64,000 nucleotides of DNA. Origin: Mortierella sp. BCC40632 (taxonomy: Eukaryota; Mortierellomycota; Mortierellomycetes; Mortierellales; Mortierellaceae). The stretch spans positions 1,100,501 to 1,164,500 of the forward strand of contig WAEK01000013.1 in NCBI GenBank assembly GCA_011634665.1. The letters are read 5' to 3'. The position numbers and the translations under genes are program-made. Under the pieces are notes generated by a model that saw nothing but the letters and a program-made list of their open reading frames with translations, was not told where the DNA came from and did no database searches. Below, in pieces: positions 26,502-40,274 of this stretch (position 1 is its first letter; every line of letters begins with the position of its first letter).

Positions 26502-27978
26502 TCATGCCATATCCTGTCCAAAAGTCTCTTTGACATGTCTCAGGAACGCCTCGTCCAAAATACAATCGAGTCCAGTCATGGCTAATGCTTTTGAAGCCCT
26601 AAGAGTCGCGACATGAGCAATGGGTTGAGCTGCTGCTGCCTCGAACTGGACTGTGTGAAGCCCAGCCGAATGGTCGTCCCGTCCCTCCAGGTTCATGATA
26701 TTGAACATCGGATGGATCCCCGGAATTGCATATGTAATATTTCCCATATCTGTCGATCCGGTTAGTTTTGACTGTTGTTCCTCTTTTGGGGCATACTTAA
26801 CTCCGAGGCTATTCATATACTTCTCAAACTTCATTACTAGGGGTTCGTTGGTCAGAATATCTAGAGGGAAAAAAAAACTAGGTTAGCGTGCTTCTCGCGG
26901 ACCAGTCTTGCAGAGTTGCCATAAACTGACCATAAACCTTGTAGCGCCATTGGTACTTGAGGGTGCATCCTGTAGCCTCAGCAGCTCCTTGAAAGATGTG
27001 ATCAAGTCTTTCTTCTAGTTCTTGCAGCTGTCGGTACTTTGGTGCTCGGATCACATAGCGGCTCGTCGTGTAAAGCGGGATGGTGTTTGCGGAATCGCCA
27101 CCATGTTGGATAATACCATGAACTCGCCGATTGGGTTCCAATTGTTGACGCATTAATCCAACGGAGAGATAAGTCTGGGTAGCTGCATCCAGTGCATTAA
27201 TGCCTTCCCACGGATCCGATGAAGTTTGGCTTGCCTGCCCAAAATACTCGACGTTAACTCCTTGGAGAGCTAGAAACGGCGTATAGAGTACGTCTGCGTT
27301 TGCACCATGGACCATCATGCAGACGTCAATGTCGTTGAAATCCCCAGCGTTATACATCGTGATCTTGCCACCGTCTCTTTCCTCGCCTGGAGTCCCAAGA
27401 AGTCTAACTTGAGCGTCAAGTCCAAACTGTTCAATGGCAGCCTTCAACCCAAGGGCCGCCGCCACACCCGAGATCGCAATCAGATTGTGGCCACAGGCAT
27501 GCCCGATTCCTGGGAGGGCGTCATACTAACGGGTTAGAGAACCGCTTTATCAGAACATGGCTTCAGTGGAGTATGCTAGACATCGTGAGTCGTAAAAGTA
27601 GGCTGATAGTGTTTGGTGTGGTCTTACCTCGGAGCAAATGCCAATGGTGACACTAGGAGAAAGCTTACCAGCCTTCGCAACGAACGCAGTCGCAAGTCCA
27701 GATGCCCCCTGCTCGACCACAAACCCTTTTGTTTTCAGATAGGCGGTCAACCAGGAGTGTGCATTGAATTCTTTCAGAGTAGTCTCCGGACAACCGTGGA
27801 TCTAATGACAGGTTGCTGAGTTAAATATCCAAAAGTGTTTCTGCCGAGAGGCATCTTAGTTTATTACCTGCAAACTGAGCGTACGGAGTTCGGCAGAGAC
27901 CGCGTCAATCGCGCCGTAGACACATTTTAGATAATCGTCATTGTCAGACAGATGAGATGCATCAAGCCTCGAAAGCAT
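26502..27978 (-). CDS. M20 family metallopeptidase/amidohydrolase (PM20D2-like)
   Basis: Four exons (27978-27868, 27801-27628, 27525-26931, 26860-26502) join in phase to 412 residues, close to the 410-440 usual for the family. The metal-binding motif GHACGH is at about residues 102-106 in YDALPGIGHACGHN, and the catalytic/metal Glu pair is in GTPGEE. Further His-containing motifs are MMVHGAN, IIQHGGDSANTIP and HPMFNIMN. This places it in the M20D/ACY1L2 group, whose animal member PM20D2 cleaves beta-alanyl dipeptides. The fungal substrate is unknown. No signal peptide is seen, so it is probably cytosolic. It lies in tandem with glutathione reductase, whose stop codon is only 105 bp upstream of this ATG, so the promoter must be very short or overlap the neighbour's 3' end. 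Confidence 0.93.
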
Positions 27979-28083
27979 GGTAGTCTTGCGGATTCAGGAT
28001 TAACGGAATGAATGAACAAAAGAAAATGAAAGAGAAAAGCGCACAGATGGGAAAAATTAAAGGAAAACAACTAATTCACACGT

Positions 28084-29879
<1,796 letters not shown>

Positions 29880-30534
29880 CTTGCCAAAGGAATGTGCGAG
29901 TTGGAGGAGGCGGCGAGTTGGGGACGTCAGGTTGGCAAAGGGTAATGTACGATCCGGTATCAACTAGGCGAAATGAATTTCGAGCTAGGCGACGGGAATC
30001 AGAGTAACGAGGGAGTTGAGAAGGATCGAGCGATCGGAGAATGAGTTTGATGACAATGACTAAGGAATCAAAAAAAGAAAGATGCAAGCGACTCACTTAA
30101 ATACTCTTTGTCTTGCTCGATCTCTGCGCAAGTCGGGGAAGGCGGGAGGCTCGCAAGATCCGAGTGATTTGTCAGTCACCTTTGCTCTGTGAACTCAAAA
30201 TGCCCCTCTCTCTACTGCGTGAACGGGCTTTACCTTTTCTCGCCTCGCTTTGTACTTCTTGAATAGCCATTTCTCAGCGTCCATCGCGCAGTCGGAGGTC
30301 CATATTTTTCTTTCCAATGAAAGCGGCGTCAATGTCCCATAAGATAAATCGTGTCAAGTAAACCCCAACTTGCTGGACGCTTACTTGAGGCGTCTTGTCA
30401 TGTGCTTGTGACTGGCTCTCCCCCGGGAAAGAGGTGGTCTTTGCGTTCGTTCTTAACTCTCTTTGTTCTCTTTACTTCTCATTCTTCACATCACCCGCGC
30501 TCATTCTAACCTCACTCCTACCACTCCATTCACC
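29880..30534. promoter_or_regulatory. Shared upstream region of glutathione reductase and transketolase
   Basis: This 655-bp region separates the two divergent start codons. It contains TGACTAA at 30057-30063, a match to the AP-1/Yap1-type element known from fungal oxidative-stress genes. On the minus strand the same bases overlap a 3' splice-like TTCCTTAG, so their role is open. The transketolase side is pyrimidine-rich just before its ATG and has the context CACCATG. A shared promoter is inferred from the layout only. Confidence 0.55.
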
Positions 30535-33478
30535 ATGACCAAGTTCACCGACGAGGATACCCTCGCTATCAACACCATCCGTGTCCTCGCTGCCGATACG
30601 GTTTTCAAGAGCAACTCGGGCCATCCTGGTACGGACAACTCTGTTCAGACGCGCATATTGATCCCAATATTGCTCAAATGAATTTTTTTCTCACACTCCT
30701 TCCATCTATCCTGCTCTTCGCTGGATCGGGGTATCTCTTGCCAAAAGGTGCCCCAATGGGGTGTGCTCCCATGGCCCACCTGCTCTTCTCGCGATTCATG
30801 AACTACAATCCCAAGAACCCTTGCTGGGTAATAGAGCATTGACTTTCTACTTCCTGTCAAGTCGTCACAAAACATTGAGGCTGAGACCATTGGCCCCAGC
30901 TTGCTGCATAATGGAACTCTGGTTCCAGATAACAGCCGGTAGCAAATGCTCAACTCTTTTTTACCTGTGGATCAACCACGATAACTATAGGCCAATCGGG
31001 ATCGATTTGTCTTGTCAAACGGACATGCCTGTGCCCTTCAGTATATACTACTCCACCTTACTGGTTCTCCTCTCACGATGGATGACCTGAAGAATTTCCG
31101 ACAGCTTAACAGCAAGTATGTCCTTTCTTCTTTGCATTGCATTGTCTACACCATAAAGTCAATTCTTGGTGATGTGATGTTCCTCACTGCTTCGATAATT
31201 CGAGTGCCGTTACTACGTGCATCGAATTTATGTCGTAGATCGGTTGATTGGGGCAATCAGAATGGCAATGAGCTATGAGCTGATATTCTAATCTTGACTC
31301 TAACTATAATTTCTTTAGGACCCCTGGCCACCCCGAGTCCCACCTCACGGTTGGAGTTGAGGTTACTACGGTAATGGTCACCAGTTTATTCATGCGGTTT
31401 GAAAAGTCCGAATCTACTTTTTTCTTAGAATGATTGTCCTAGTTCTTCTCTAACTCTGTTGATGAACGAATGTCCTTTTAACTTGAATCACAGGGACCTC
31501 TTGGTCAAGGTTTCTCCAATGCTGTTGGCCTAGCCATTGGTGAGGCACATATGGCTGCTACTTTCAATAAACCTGGCTTTGAGCTGTTCAACAACCACAC
31601 CTTCACGATCCTTGGTGATGGTTGCTTGCAGGAAGGCGTTGCCAGTGAGGCTGCCTCGCTCGCAGGGTAAGTCCAAGTTCCCACTATCTGAGCCGCACTC
31701 TACTTCGAGTGTGAACGTTCCGTAGGCTGACATCCGTTGGTAATTTTCTTCATAAAACAGACACTTACAGTTAGGCAAACTGATTGCGCTGTACGATGAC
31801 AATCACATCTCCATTGATGGTGACACGGATGTCTCCTTCACAGAGGATGTTCTCAAGCGCTTTGAAGCCTACGGGTGGCATGTGCTTGTTGTCAAGGATG
31901 GAAACAATGACCTTGAAAGCATCGCAAATGCGATTGAGGAGGCTAAGAAAGTTTCTGACAAGCCTACATTGATCAAGGTCTTCACTACAATTGGTTATGG
32001 ATCCTTGAACCAGGGGACAGAGAAAGTTCATGGTTCCCCTCTCAAGGCTGACGATATTGTTCAGCTCAAAAAAGCGTTTGGCTTCAATCCAGAGGAGAAG
32101 TTTGTTGTCTCGCAGAAGGTCTATGATCTCTACAATGCCAAGGCCAACAAAGGAGCTCAACTCAACCAAGAGTGGAATGCCCTTTTCGAGAAATACAAGG
32201 CGCAATACCCCGATCTTGGGGCCGAACTTCATCGCCGTTTGAATTGCGAGTTGCCTGAGGGTTGGGCCAAGGCTCTTCCTCAGTATACACCTGCAGACAA
32301 GCCAATTGCTACGAGAAAAAACTCTGAAGTTGTCCTGAACAAGCTTGCCGACGTCCTACCTGAGCTGATCATTGGCTCTGCCGACTTGACGGGCTCTAAC
32401 CTGACTCGTTGGAAGAGCGCTGTAGACTTTCAGCCAGAGGGATCCAACATTGGAAATCCTGCCGGGCGGTATATTCGATATGGTGTTCGTGAACACGGAA
32501 TGAGCGCCGTAATGAACGGAATTGATGCATACGGTGGCATGATTCCTGCTGGAGCCACTTTCCTTAACTTTATCACCTATGCATGGGGTAAAGCACTAGT
32601 TTTACTATTATCATATGGTGTTTGAAAATACCCCTAACCTAAACATGTCTCTAACAGATTGATCGTAACTTCCTGATTCATAGGAGCTGTGCGTCTGTCC
32701 GCACTCTCGGGCCACCACGTTATCTACATTATGACGCACGACTCGATTGGACTTGGAGAGGATGGTCCTACTCATCAGCCCATCGAGACTATGGCCCTCG
32801 TCAGAGCAACACCGGGCCTAGTGGACCTACGCCCTGCTGATGGAAATGAAACCTCAGGCGCTTACCTGTATGCCATCTCGGCCAAGAAGAGACCTAGTGT
32901 TCTCTCGTTGACACGTCAAGATCTTCCTCAGCTTGAGGGCTCTACTGTAGAGAAAACTTTGAAGGGAGGTTATGTCTTACAGGAGGTTGAGGGCGCAGAT
33001 GTGACCCTGCTTGGAACAGGCTCGGAAGTTTCGCTCTGTGTTGATGCAGCTAAAATTCTCAAGGACCAGGGAATCAAGGTAAGAAATTGAGGCGAATACA
33101 GTCATGGATGAATGATTGGAGGGTGCAATGAACGCAGAGTCAGCCCGACCAACACATCTGTTTTATTATATCTAGGCGCGCATTCTCTCTTTCCCTTCGG
33201 TTACTCTGTTTGACGAGCAGACTCATGAGTACAAGGCATCTGTCCTTCTCGATGGCATTCCTGTTGTAAGCGTTGAGGCTCTGAGTACTAGTGGCTGGAG
33301 CCGTTATGCGCATGAATCCCTTGGAATCGATACCTTTGGAGCTTCTGGTCCTTACAAAGAGGTTTACAAGTACTTTGAACTCGTCCCTGACGTCGTTGCG
33401 ACCAAGGTGCAAAAGATTGTAGCCTTTTACAAGAAGGAGGGCCATGTCCCATCGCTTGTCCGAAAATATTTCCACTAA
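30535..33478 (+). CDS. TKL1: Transketolase
   Basis: Eight exons (30535-30628, 30748-30827, 30991-31115, 31319-31370, 31494-31666, 31761-32587, 32684-33078, 33176-33478) join in phase to 682 residues, the normal length. Markers in order: [45 protein letters not shown], the thiamine-diphosphate motif LGDGCLQEG at about residue 156, [10 protein letters not shown], and [13 protein letters not shown]. In the last the Glu at about residue 418 is the cofactor-activating residue known from yeast transketolase. [16 protein letters not shown] and [10 protein letters not shown] follow. The enzyme moves two-carbon units between sugar phosphates in the non-oxidative pentose phosphate pathway. The start is in good context (CACCATG). 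The first introns break the conserved N-terminal block into small exons. Confidence 0.97.
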
Positions 33479-33788
33479 GGAGTCATGCCCGAAGAGACGC
33501 CCAATGCAGGATGGCAAAGATAACAAAATACTCTGGAGAACTATTGTAGCTTGGACATGGCTACCAAAAAGAGGCCTAAAAGAGCTGTACATTGTATCTC
33601 AAAATGCGACCATGACCACGAGCAACTCTGGGGGGGGGGTTGCTTACTGTTTGACCCTCTTTTCGTCAGCCTCGAATCAATTAAACCCGAATTGTCTTTT
33701 CGCATCATACTGGTGTTTTTACTCGAGCCTGTGCTGCTATTTCACCTTTTGAATCGCCTGTGATGCGGTGAACTCCGTTCGATTTTGA
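33479..33788. other. 3' flank of transketolase
   Basis: This is noncoding sequence between the transketolase stop and the left end of the transposon. It carries a G9 run near 33631 and AATTAAACC near 33680. No gene is seen. Confidence 0.55.
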
Positions 33789-33814
33789 ATTATCCCTTTG
33801 CTACGCTGAGTTTG
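33789..33814 (+). repeat. Candidate left terminal inverted repeat
   Basis: The first 12 bases match the right end perfectly and about 20 of 26 match overall when read inward. The match begins ATTATCCCTTTG, with TA at 33791-33792 as possible target-site dinucleotide. Confidence 0.5.
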
Positions 33815-34159
33815 CTCGTCTCCATTTTGAAACTGCGGCGGAAAAAAATAATCTGTCCTACATCTGTTCTCGAATTTCTAAAACCCACAGTTCATACTAT
33901 CATATTCGAACTTTTCCTGAGCGCGTAGTGGTGGTAAGGGAGTATTTTCTACGTCTACGAAGGTACAAAAGCGACTCCTCTTCTTCCTCTTCTCCCTCCT
34001 CTCCCTCTTCATCCACGCTTCCTTCCACTTCATCTCCTTCAGCTTGTTCAACGGCTTCATCTCCGTTATCGCTGTACCCCTCCTTACCCACCTCTATTCC
34101 ATCTCCGAGTTCGTACTATGTCCAAATGCTCATCGTATCCAATAGGAGGAGCTTGGCGA

Positions 34160-35023
34160 GTGTCATACAAAGCGCCTAGGCGGTGGCCTAGGCTCGAAGC
34201 TTCTGCCAACCTCGCGCACCCACCCGGTTGCTATAGCAGCAGTGATCCTCACAAGAACATTTGCGACATGACCGAAAAGAGTCTCTGTCCTATTACTTCT
34301 TTGCGTACATGAATCTTTACGCTGCTGATGACAGACTCGGCTGCGTTGAGATGTGGGCTGTAAGGGGGAGCGAGCTTGTGGATGTGGTTGGCGTTTGTCA
34401 CTGCATCTCTGGCCCTCCGGGTTTTGTGAAGTTTGGCGTTATCCATGAGAAGATAGCGGGGCGGACCTCCTTGCAAGGCGGGGAAGATTTTGTCTTGCAG
34501 AAATCTGTAAAGGATTCTTGGTTGTATGCACCGCGCTTGAAATGGTAAGCAAGGATGCCGTGTGATCAACAGCGACAAGGAGAGACATTTTAGGTCCACG
34601 ATTGAAGGGAACCCTTTGGATGGCATGCCTTCCCTGGCGGCATGACCGTACTTGCGATGTATGTGCAGATTGAAACCAGAAAATAAAGCTATTCATATTG
34701 CCAGCAGTGGCCATAACCTGTCCCCCACGTTGGTCAATGAGCGCCTGGTCGCTGTAGCGTTCAGACTCGGTCCTCGTCAGTTTGAGCCTGTAGATGGTTA
34801 CCTTGTGGATGGCCTTGCTGACAATGCTTCTGCCAAGGGGACGTTGGACCTGAAAGTGATCGTTCAGTTTGTTCGTGAGTAACTCTGTTGTGAGGGCTGA
34901 GAACTCATCCATTTTCTCTCCAAGAAAATCGATAAGCTGTTTCTCAACTCTGCTGCGATTGTTGCCTCTCTGGGGAGCTTGTAGAGTTTGATGCAAGTTA
35001 AAACGCGGCTTGGGTGATATCAA
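34160..35023 (-). pseudogene. Tc1/mariner-IS630-like (DDE_3) transposase remnant
   Basis: Reading right to left, the pieces are: a helix-turn-helix-like segment (LTTELLTNKLNDHF, then SIVSKAIHKV); SGFNLHIHRKYGHAARE in another frame; FNRGPKMSLLVAVDHT; GILAYHFKRGAYNQESF in a third frame; then RYLLMDNAKLHK and LAPPYSPHLNAAE. In these last two the Asp and Glu are separated by 34 residues, the DD34E spacing of Tc1 and IS630 transposases. A further shift leads to the last recognisable segment, VREVGRSF. At least four frame breaks are needed, and the first catalytic Asp expected just before SGFN is not visible. The gene is dead. An acidic frame at 33900-34091 could be the decayed C-terminal tail. It is transcribed away from the adjacent Fanzor. 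Confidence 0.85.
34174..34193. repeat. GC-rich palindrome pair
   Basis: GCCTAGGC at 34174-34181 and again at 34186-34193, separated by GGTG. Each copy is itself a palindrome and together they can form a hairpin. They lie in the last codons of the transposase remnant. Confidence 0.7.
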
Positions 35024-35108
35024 AAAATAAGCTCCTTCAAAAGCTTTATTCCTCTTTGCAGAATCCTACACAAAAAAAGACTCTCCTCCAGACCACGACT
35101 GACCCCCT

Positions 35109-38100
35109 ATGTCCTTCCAAACACGCATTTTCCCTGCTCCTGTTGGTGGTGTGGAACCACTTCCATTCCAGCAGCTCGTTGAACAACAATCGCGCCACTG
35201 GGCTAACAGCCAGAATCAGGCTCATTTCCAGGCGCGCTCGGAAGAAGCTGCGAAGGACCCAACCCTTCAAAACAACAAAGAAAATGCAGTATTAGCAATA
35301 AACCGGCTTCTCGACCTTGGTCTCGTTGTCAATACGGACCCGACAGATTGCGGACTAGCACAGTTCATCCAGCGACATTTCTTGCAACGTCCAGAACAAT
35401 ACAAATTGCATTTATTGCTTACCCTCACAGCAAAGGAGACAATAGACATCGATTGCCCAAACAGTTCGCGACTTCTTTTCCAGCACCTTGCGCAAGAGCT
35501 TGACATTGCGATTTACCTTTTTTCGAACCGAGCAGCCCCACGGATATTCTCGTCAAAAGAGCCCAAGATGGCCTGTGCATTTTTGCATATCGTGGACTCG
35601 TATCTCTGCACGAGCGAATATCTTGCACTTTGCTTTGCGAATCGAAGAACAGAGCGCATGGTGCGACGGCAGACCATTGCAAGAACAAGCCGCCTCATTC
35701 AGTCGCAACCGGCCACCGTCCCTGGGTTTCCCGCAGTATACCGCAAGGGACCTCGCAAGCGCACTCGTCTGCCACAAGGCAGTTTTTCTCATACCACGCA
35801 ATCATCCTTGCTTCAGTCGCTGGAGGAGGCCTGGTAAGCGTTTTAAAGTCTTGCTGTGCAAAAAAAAAAAAAAAAAAAAAAAAAAGTGAATGACTACTCA
35901 CTAAATCTCTCTTGGAAAACGCAATAGTCGCCGTCATATTCGGAAAAGGGCTACAGATCGCATCGATGCACTGTTTGGGAAAAAGAGAAAGAGAAAGAAG
36001 AACGAGGATGCACCCACAGATGATGGTAACCAGGCAAAGGCAGCATTATCCGACGAACTGTGGCGAGTTATAAGTGCTCCTCGTGGACTTTACACAGACG
36101 TGATGGAGATCCACCGCGCTTTAACTCACGATGATTTGACGTATTCTCGGTTTCGAGAAAAGACCCTGGATGCCATAGCAGCGGTTAATGGAGAAACTCG
36201 TGCCAGCCACGTCAAGCTAGAGGACAGAGATTCCCTCAATGACGAGAACCTCAACTTATTGTTTTGGTTTACTATCCTTGACGACAGTTTTGATGAAATC
36301 TGGACCGGTGTCTACGAAGACAAGCTTCAGTCTTCTGTTGCTCAACCAGAGCCGAGTCCCCTGGTCACTACTACTCCACAAACAACTCAAGGCGAAGACG
36401 ACAGTGCTGTTGATGATGACGATGGTCAAGACCAGGAAGAGTTTCGAACATGTACAGTTACACTAAAGCAGGTCTTGCGCACTGAGTTGCTCGAGGGTCC
36501 CGACCAGTATGCTCGCATAGTCGAGCTCCTTGAGCGCCGACAAGAAGCTGCCACAGATTTGGAGGATCAGATTTACACTCTCACCCACAAGGGTGTCTTG
36601 TTGGTATATATCCTATTTCCATCAGCAATTTTTTTCTGCAACATAGAAAAAATTGTAGAATTCTCATATCTTCTCATGCTTTAGCTTGCAAATGGCGCCA
36701 TGTGGACCGGTGAAGTGCAATCATATGATTTAAGCAGGTTATTCCCACCGGGATTCGAACTTCCAGAGGAATTACGAGCCATCAATGTTTCACCGCTGCC
36801 TGATGGACTTCAAGAGGAGATCGAAGGGGCCAAGAGTAATGGTCGCACAGAGCTTTTGAATGTCTTCAGTCAAAATCACCTCAGTTCAATGGTCACCCAT
36901 TTTACAGCCAAGCAATCCAAGATTGGTGATGAAGCAGAGGAGAGGATACTCAGGATTGCTGAGATGGAAAACAACCCTGTTTCATTCTGGACACAGATGT
37001 CACACAAGATCTTTTCTATGTCCCGATGTCAATCCGTGATTCCACGCGACGGCATGTCCAACACAACGAGTGCCCACCTTCGCCAATGCTCCACAATGAT
37101 CAGCAATCTATGGCAAGGACCGATTTATGCCAAAAGCCTCGAATACATCACCCGGTTCTTGTTACGAACATGGTTGGCAAGTCGGCGTGAAGAGGCAAAT
37201 AGGGATCGCAGGGCACAGTTCCAACAAGCGAAGAAAGATATTGAGGAAAAGCGTGCCGAGCGTCGAGGTGACCAGCTTTCTCCGTCCCATTGGAGAAACT
37301 GTATGCGACATCTCCTGGACAAGCTAGCTGACTGCGACTGGTTGACGACTCAGCCAGATGAAGGCACAGTTACTGAATGGCAGCAGGAATGTACAAGTCA
37401 ACGACGTCTCCAATTGCTACATGATATAGTTGCGCTGGCCAAAAAGAACCCTGGTCCAAGGGAGTGGAACCAAAGGCCCATCATGCCTTTGTCTGAGCCT
37501 GAGGCTATCGAACCCATTGAACCCGAGGAAGGAGAAGATGGACATGATGAGCAAGACGAGTTTTTAGATGAGATTACGATTGAGCTAGCGCAAGACGGGT
37601 TTGATGAAAAACTTCTATCCGATACTGCTGCCGAAGAGTCACACAACCAACATCATGTAGTCTCGCTGACATCATCGACAGCAACATCGACAGCAGTCAA
37701 AGAGCCCAGCAGTAGGCGACTAAATTCTCTTCAGTCTCTCCTAAAAGTTCTCTTGGAATCGCCATCGCCTTGCAAACACTATTCATTCGAGGACGTCCAA
37801 AAAGCCGCATTTGAAGACTTCAGTCGTGATGAGTTGGAGGTTGTCAGGGATCTCGCCAACGAGCTGCGACCCTTTGTGCCACGTCGACGGATCAATAAAG
37901 AGGGCAACGGATACCGCCAGCACAGTCCCCATGTTGTCCTTCGCGCCCCCATAGTATTACTTGCGAATTCAGTAATGCAGGCCACAGAGAATAGCTGATT
38001 TGCCCGCCGGTTGTGCCCAAATGTAGCCACAGGGAGTTTACATGCATTGCATCTCGGTCCTATGCAACTATTCGAGGCTTTGTGTGCCTCCTCGGAAGGC

Positions 38101-40274
38101 CACTTTGATATCAATGGAGCAAATGGCAAACCCATCAGCAATGTCACTGAAGTTTGCGCTCCAAAGGAAAACAAAAGCAGCGTTTTTGCTGCCTTTTTTG
38201 ATATGACGCGGATCGAAAAGATTTGCAGGCAACATGGAATCCTTTTTGGAAATCGGTAATGTCTGCCTTCAGATGCGATCTGTCAACTGTATCGAAGACT
38301 TCTAGCTTATTTTCTAACTCCTCCTTTTCCTTTTATTCTTGGCATAGCATGATGTTTGTAGACGAGCACACAATCCATATGGTTGGTCGTCAACTCACTG
38401 CAAAGGACGATCCAGCTCGACACCCAACGCCAAGCCCTGCCAAAGAAAGAGAGGGAGGATTCATGGATGGTAAATGGGTCCGAATCTGGCAGAGCAGACA
38501 TCAAGCCAAAAGTGTGGATGAAATTGAAGAAGAGATCGCGATGGCCAAACAGCAAGTCGAGAGACTCAAGACCATGGAGTCTACAAGAAAGAGGACGACT
38601 ACCCAACTGCGGAAGGATGCCTCGGACGCCACCTATTTGTTCAAACGCAACAAAGGTAGCCCTGAGCGAGATGCCCTCTTTGCAAGAATGAAAAATAGGC
38701 AGGCCATTGCACGCAATGCAGAGGACAAGCTCGCGCAAATACAAGAACAACTGGCCACGGCCAAGAAAGCTTTGTATTACTGGAGAAAGATTTGTCTTGC
38801 GGCCAAGTCTTCAGCCCGGTTGAGCAAGAAGGTCGGCAAGGGTGACATGACCGGTGCCATGATGTCATCGCCGTCATGGGAACTCCCAGCCATTGAAGGC
38901 ACCCCATCACATGTCGATATCTCTGCACTGTTGAATCAGCACGGTCAAGTTGTGAACAGCCGAAAGAGGCTGGTAGCGTTTTGGACCGAGGACCCGGGAG
39001 TCCGTGTAATGTCCCAGAATGTCCCTCGGACTTTGTCCGAGATTAAGGAATCCATGAACCGTTTCCAAGTGCTAGAAGGTGAGGATAGGCAAAGAAAAAT
39101 GCAATGTGAGAACGTGTGACCATTCTGACGAATCAAACCGCCAACACTATTCTTTAATCGTAGATTTAGAGGATTCTGCCATGAGCACGGACGTAGACAC
39201 TGAAGGCAATCAAGATAATCTGCTCGAGTCTATGGGTCTCCGGATGCAAAGCGATCTCAAATGGATTTCCAGGCTGCCCGTGCCGAAGCCCGGGCACTCA
39301 AACTTCCGGCAGCTACCAAAGTTACCGCCAAACAGATCAACGAAGTGTCATTTTGCAACAAACTCGCCCGCGCACGCGAGCGAGCTCTAAGAGAAGAAAA
39401 AAACAAGGATGTCAAGAGTGCACTTGAGAATCTCTCCAAGAACGAGGCCTCCTTGTCATCAGTCAGAACAATGGATCAGGTCGACAAGGCGACTGAGGCA
39501 CGGGCAGAATCCAAAAGCGTTCTGCGTCAATTCAACAGAACAAGATCACTCCAAAAACTAAAACGAACCAAACGACACCGCACTTGCAGGGCATGGACCA
39601 AGTTTGCCAGCCACATCCGAGACAAGGCCATAATACACACAGTTGAAGGAGCAAGAGCTCAAGACACTAGATCGCCATCTGTCCACGATCATGATGGGTT
39701 TTGCAACGAGTGCCAGGAGTATGAGGTCCAGAAACTGGGTTTGGATGGCTTCCGCCACCCTTCAGAGTGCATCAAGAAACGGCCAGAAGTACGACTGGTG
39801 GGATTCATCGGGGATGCAGGAACTGGAGTGGGGTCAAGAATAACAGGATATGCACGACGCGGTGGGAAATAACTCTGGCAAGAGCACCGACAGCAAGCAA
39901 CCGTTTTAGTAACGGACGAGTATTTGGCAAGCAAACTTTGCCCGATGTGCTTCCGACCGACTGCACCGGCACGGTCGCGTCGGAAGATCGGCGAAAAGAT
40001 TCGAGTTGTCAGTGTTCGTGGGGCAATGGAATGTAGAAACAAGAACTGTAAATCATTCCAGTGTGGGTACACCACCAAGCCCCGGGACAGCCAAGGAGCT
40101 GTGAACATCGGTGTGAGTGGTTTCTATCGAGTAACGAGCAGGGACAAGTCGGCGATGCCCTGCTTTTCGCGGTCCACAAGACATGAACGCCAGTTACCCT
40201 TAACTGGAGCAACCACGCGTGTCCAACTTCCGGCAGTTGAAGCCATGGGCACTCCCAGCTTGGGATATCTTTAG
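35109..40274 (+). pseudogene. Fanzor (eukaryotic TnpB-like RNA-guided nuclease), long form, inactivated
   Basis: Five exons (35109-35833, 35928-36603, 36685-38255, 38348-39078 or 39105, 39164-40274) would encode about 1,600 residues. The C-terminal third is the nuclease. RuvC-I Asp is in AFWTEDPGVRVMSQNV (GAC 38991-38993). A mid-domain block VGFIGDAGTGVGSRITGYAR follows. Then comes VTDEYLASKLCPMCFRPT, with a conserved Glu (39918-39920) beside the first half of a Cys4 zinc finger. The finger closes with MECRNKNC, followed by the RuvC-III motif KPRDSQGAVNIG (Asp 40086-40088). This order is that of TnpB/Fanzor proteins. Lesions are TGA at 37996-37998, TAA at 39870-39872 and a one-base frame change near 39235. 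The rest of the frame is intact, so decay is recent. The roughly 1,100 N-terminal residues have no recognised domain beyond a weak OTU-like stretch (LFQHLAQELDIAIYLF). Known members cut DNA under guide-RNA direction. Confidence 0.87.
35860..35885. repeat. Poly(A) run inside Fanzor intron 1
   Basis: Twenty-six consecutive A lie within the first intron of the Fanzor gene (35834-35927), shortly after the GTAAGC donor. Confidence 0.95.

Noticed and set aside
30690..31095. Apparent frame breaks near the transketolase N-terminus
   Set aside because: All are explained by normal introns; the eight-exon model joins in phase to a full-length enzyme.
36746..36764. GGGATTCGAAC, resembling a tRNA T-arm on the minus strand
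   Set aside because: It lies inside Fanzor exon 3 and no acceptor stem, D arm or anticodon arm can be formed around it.
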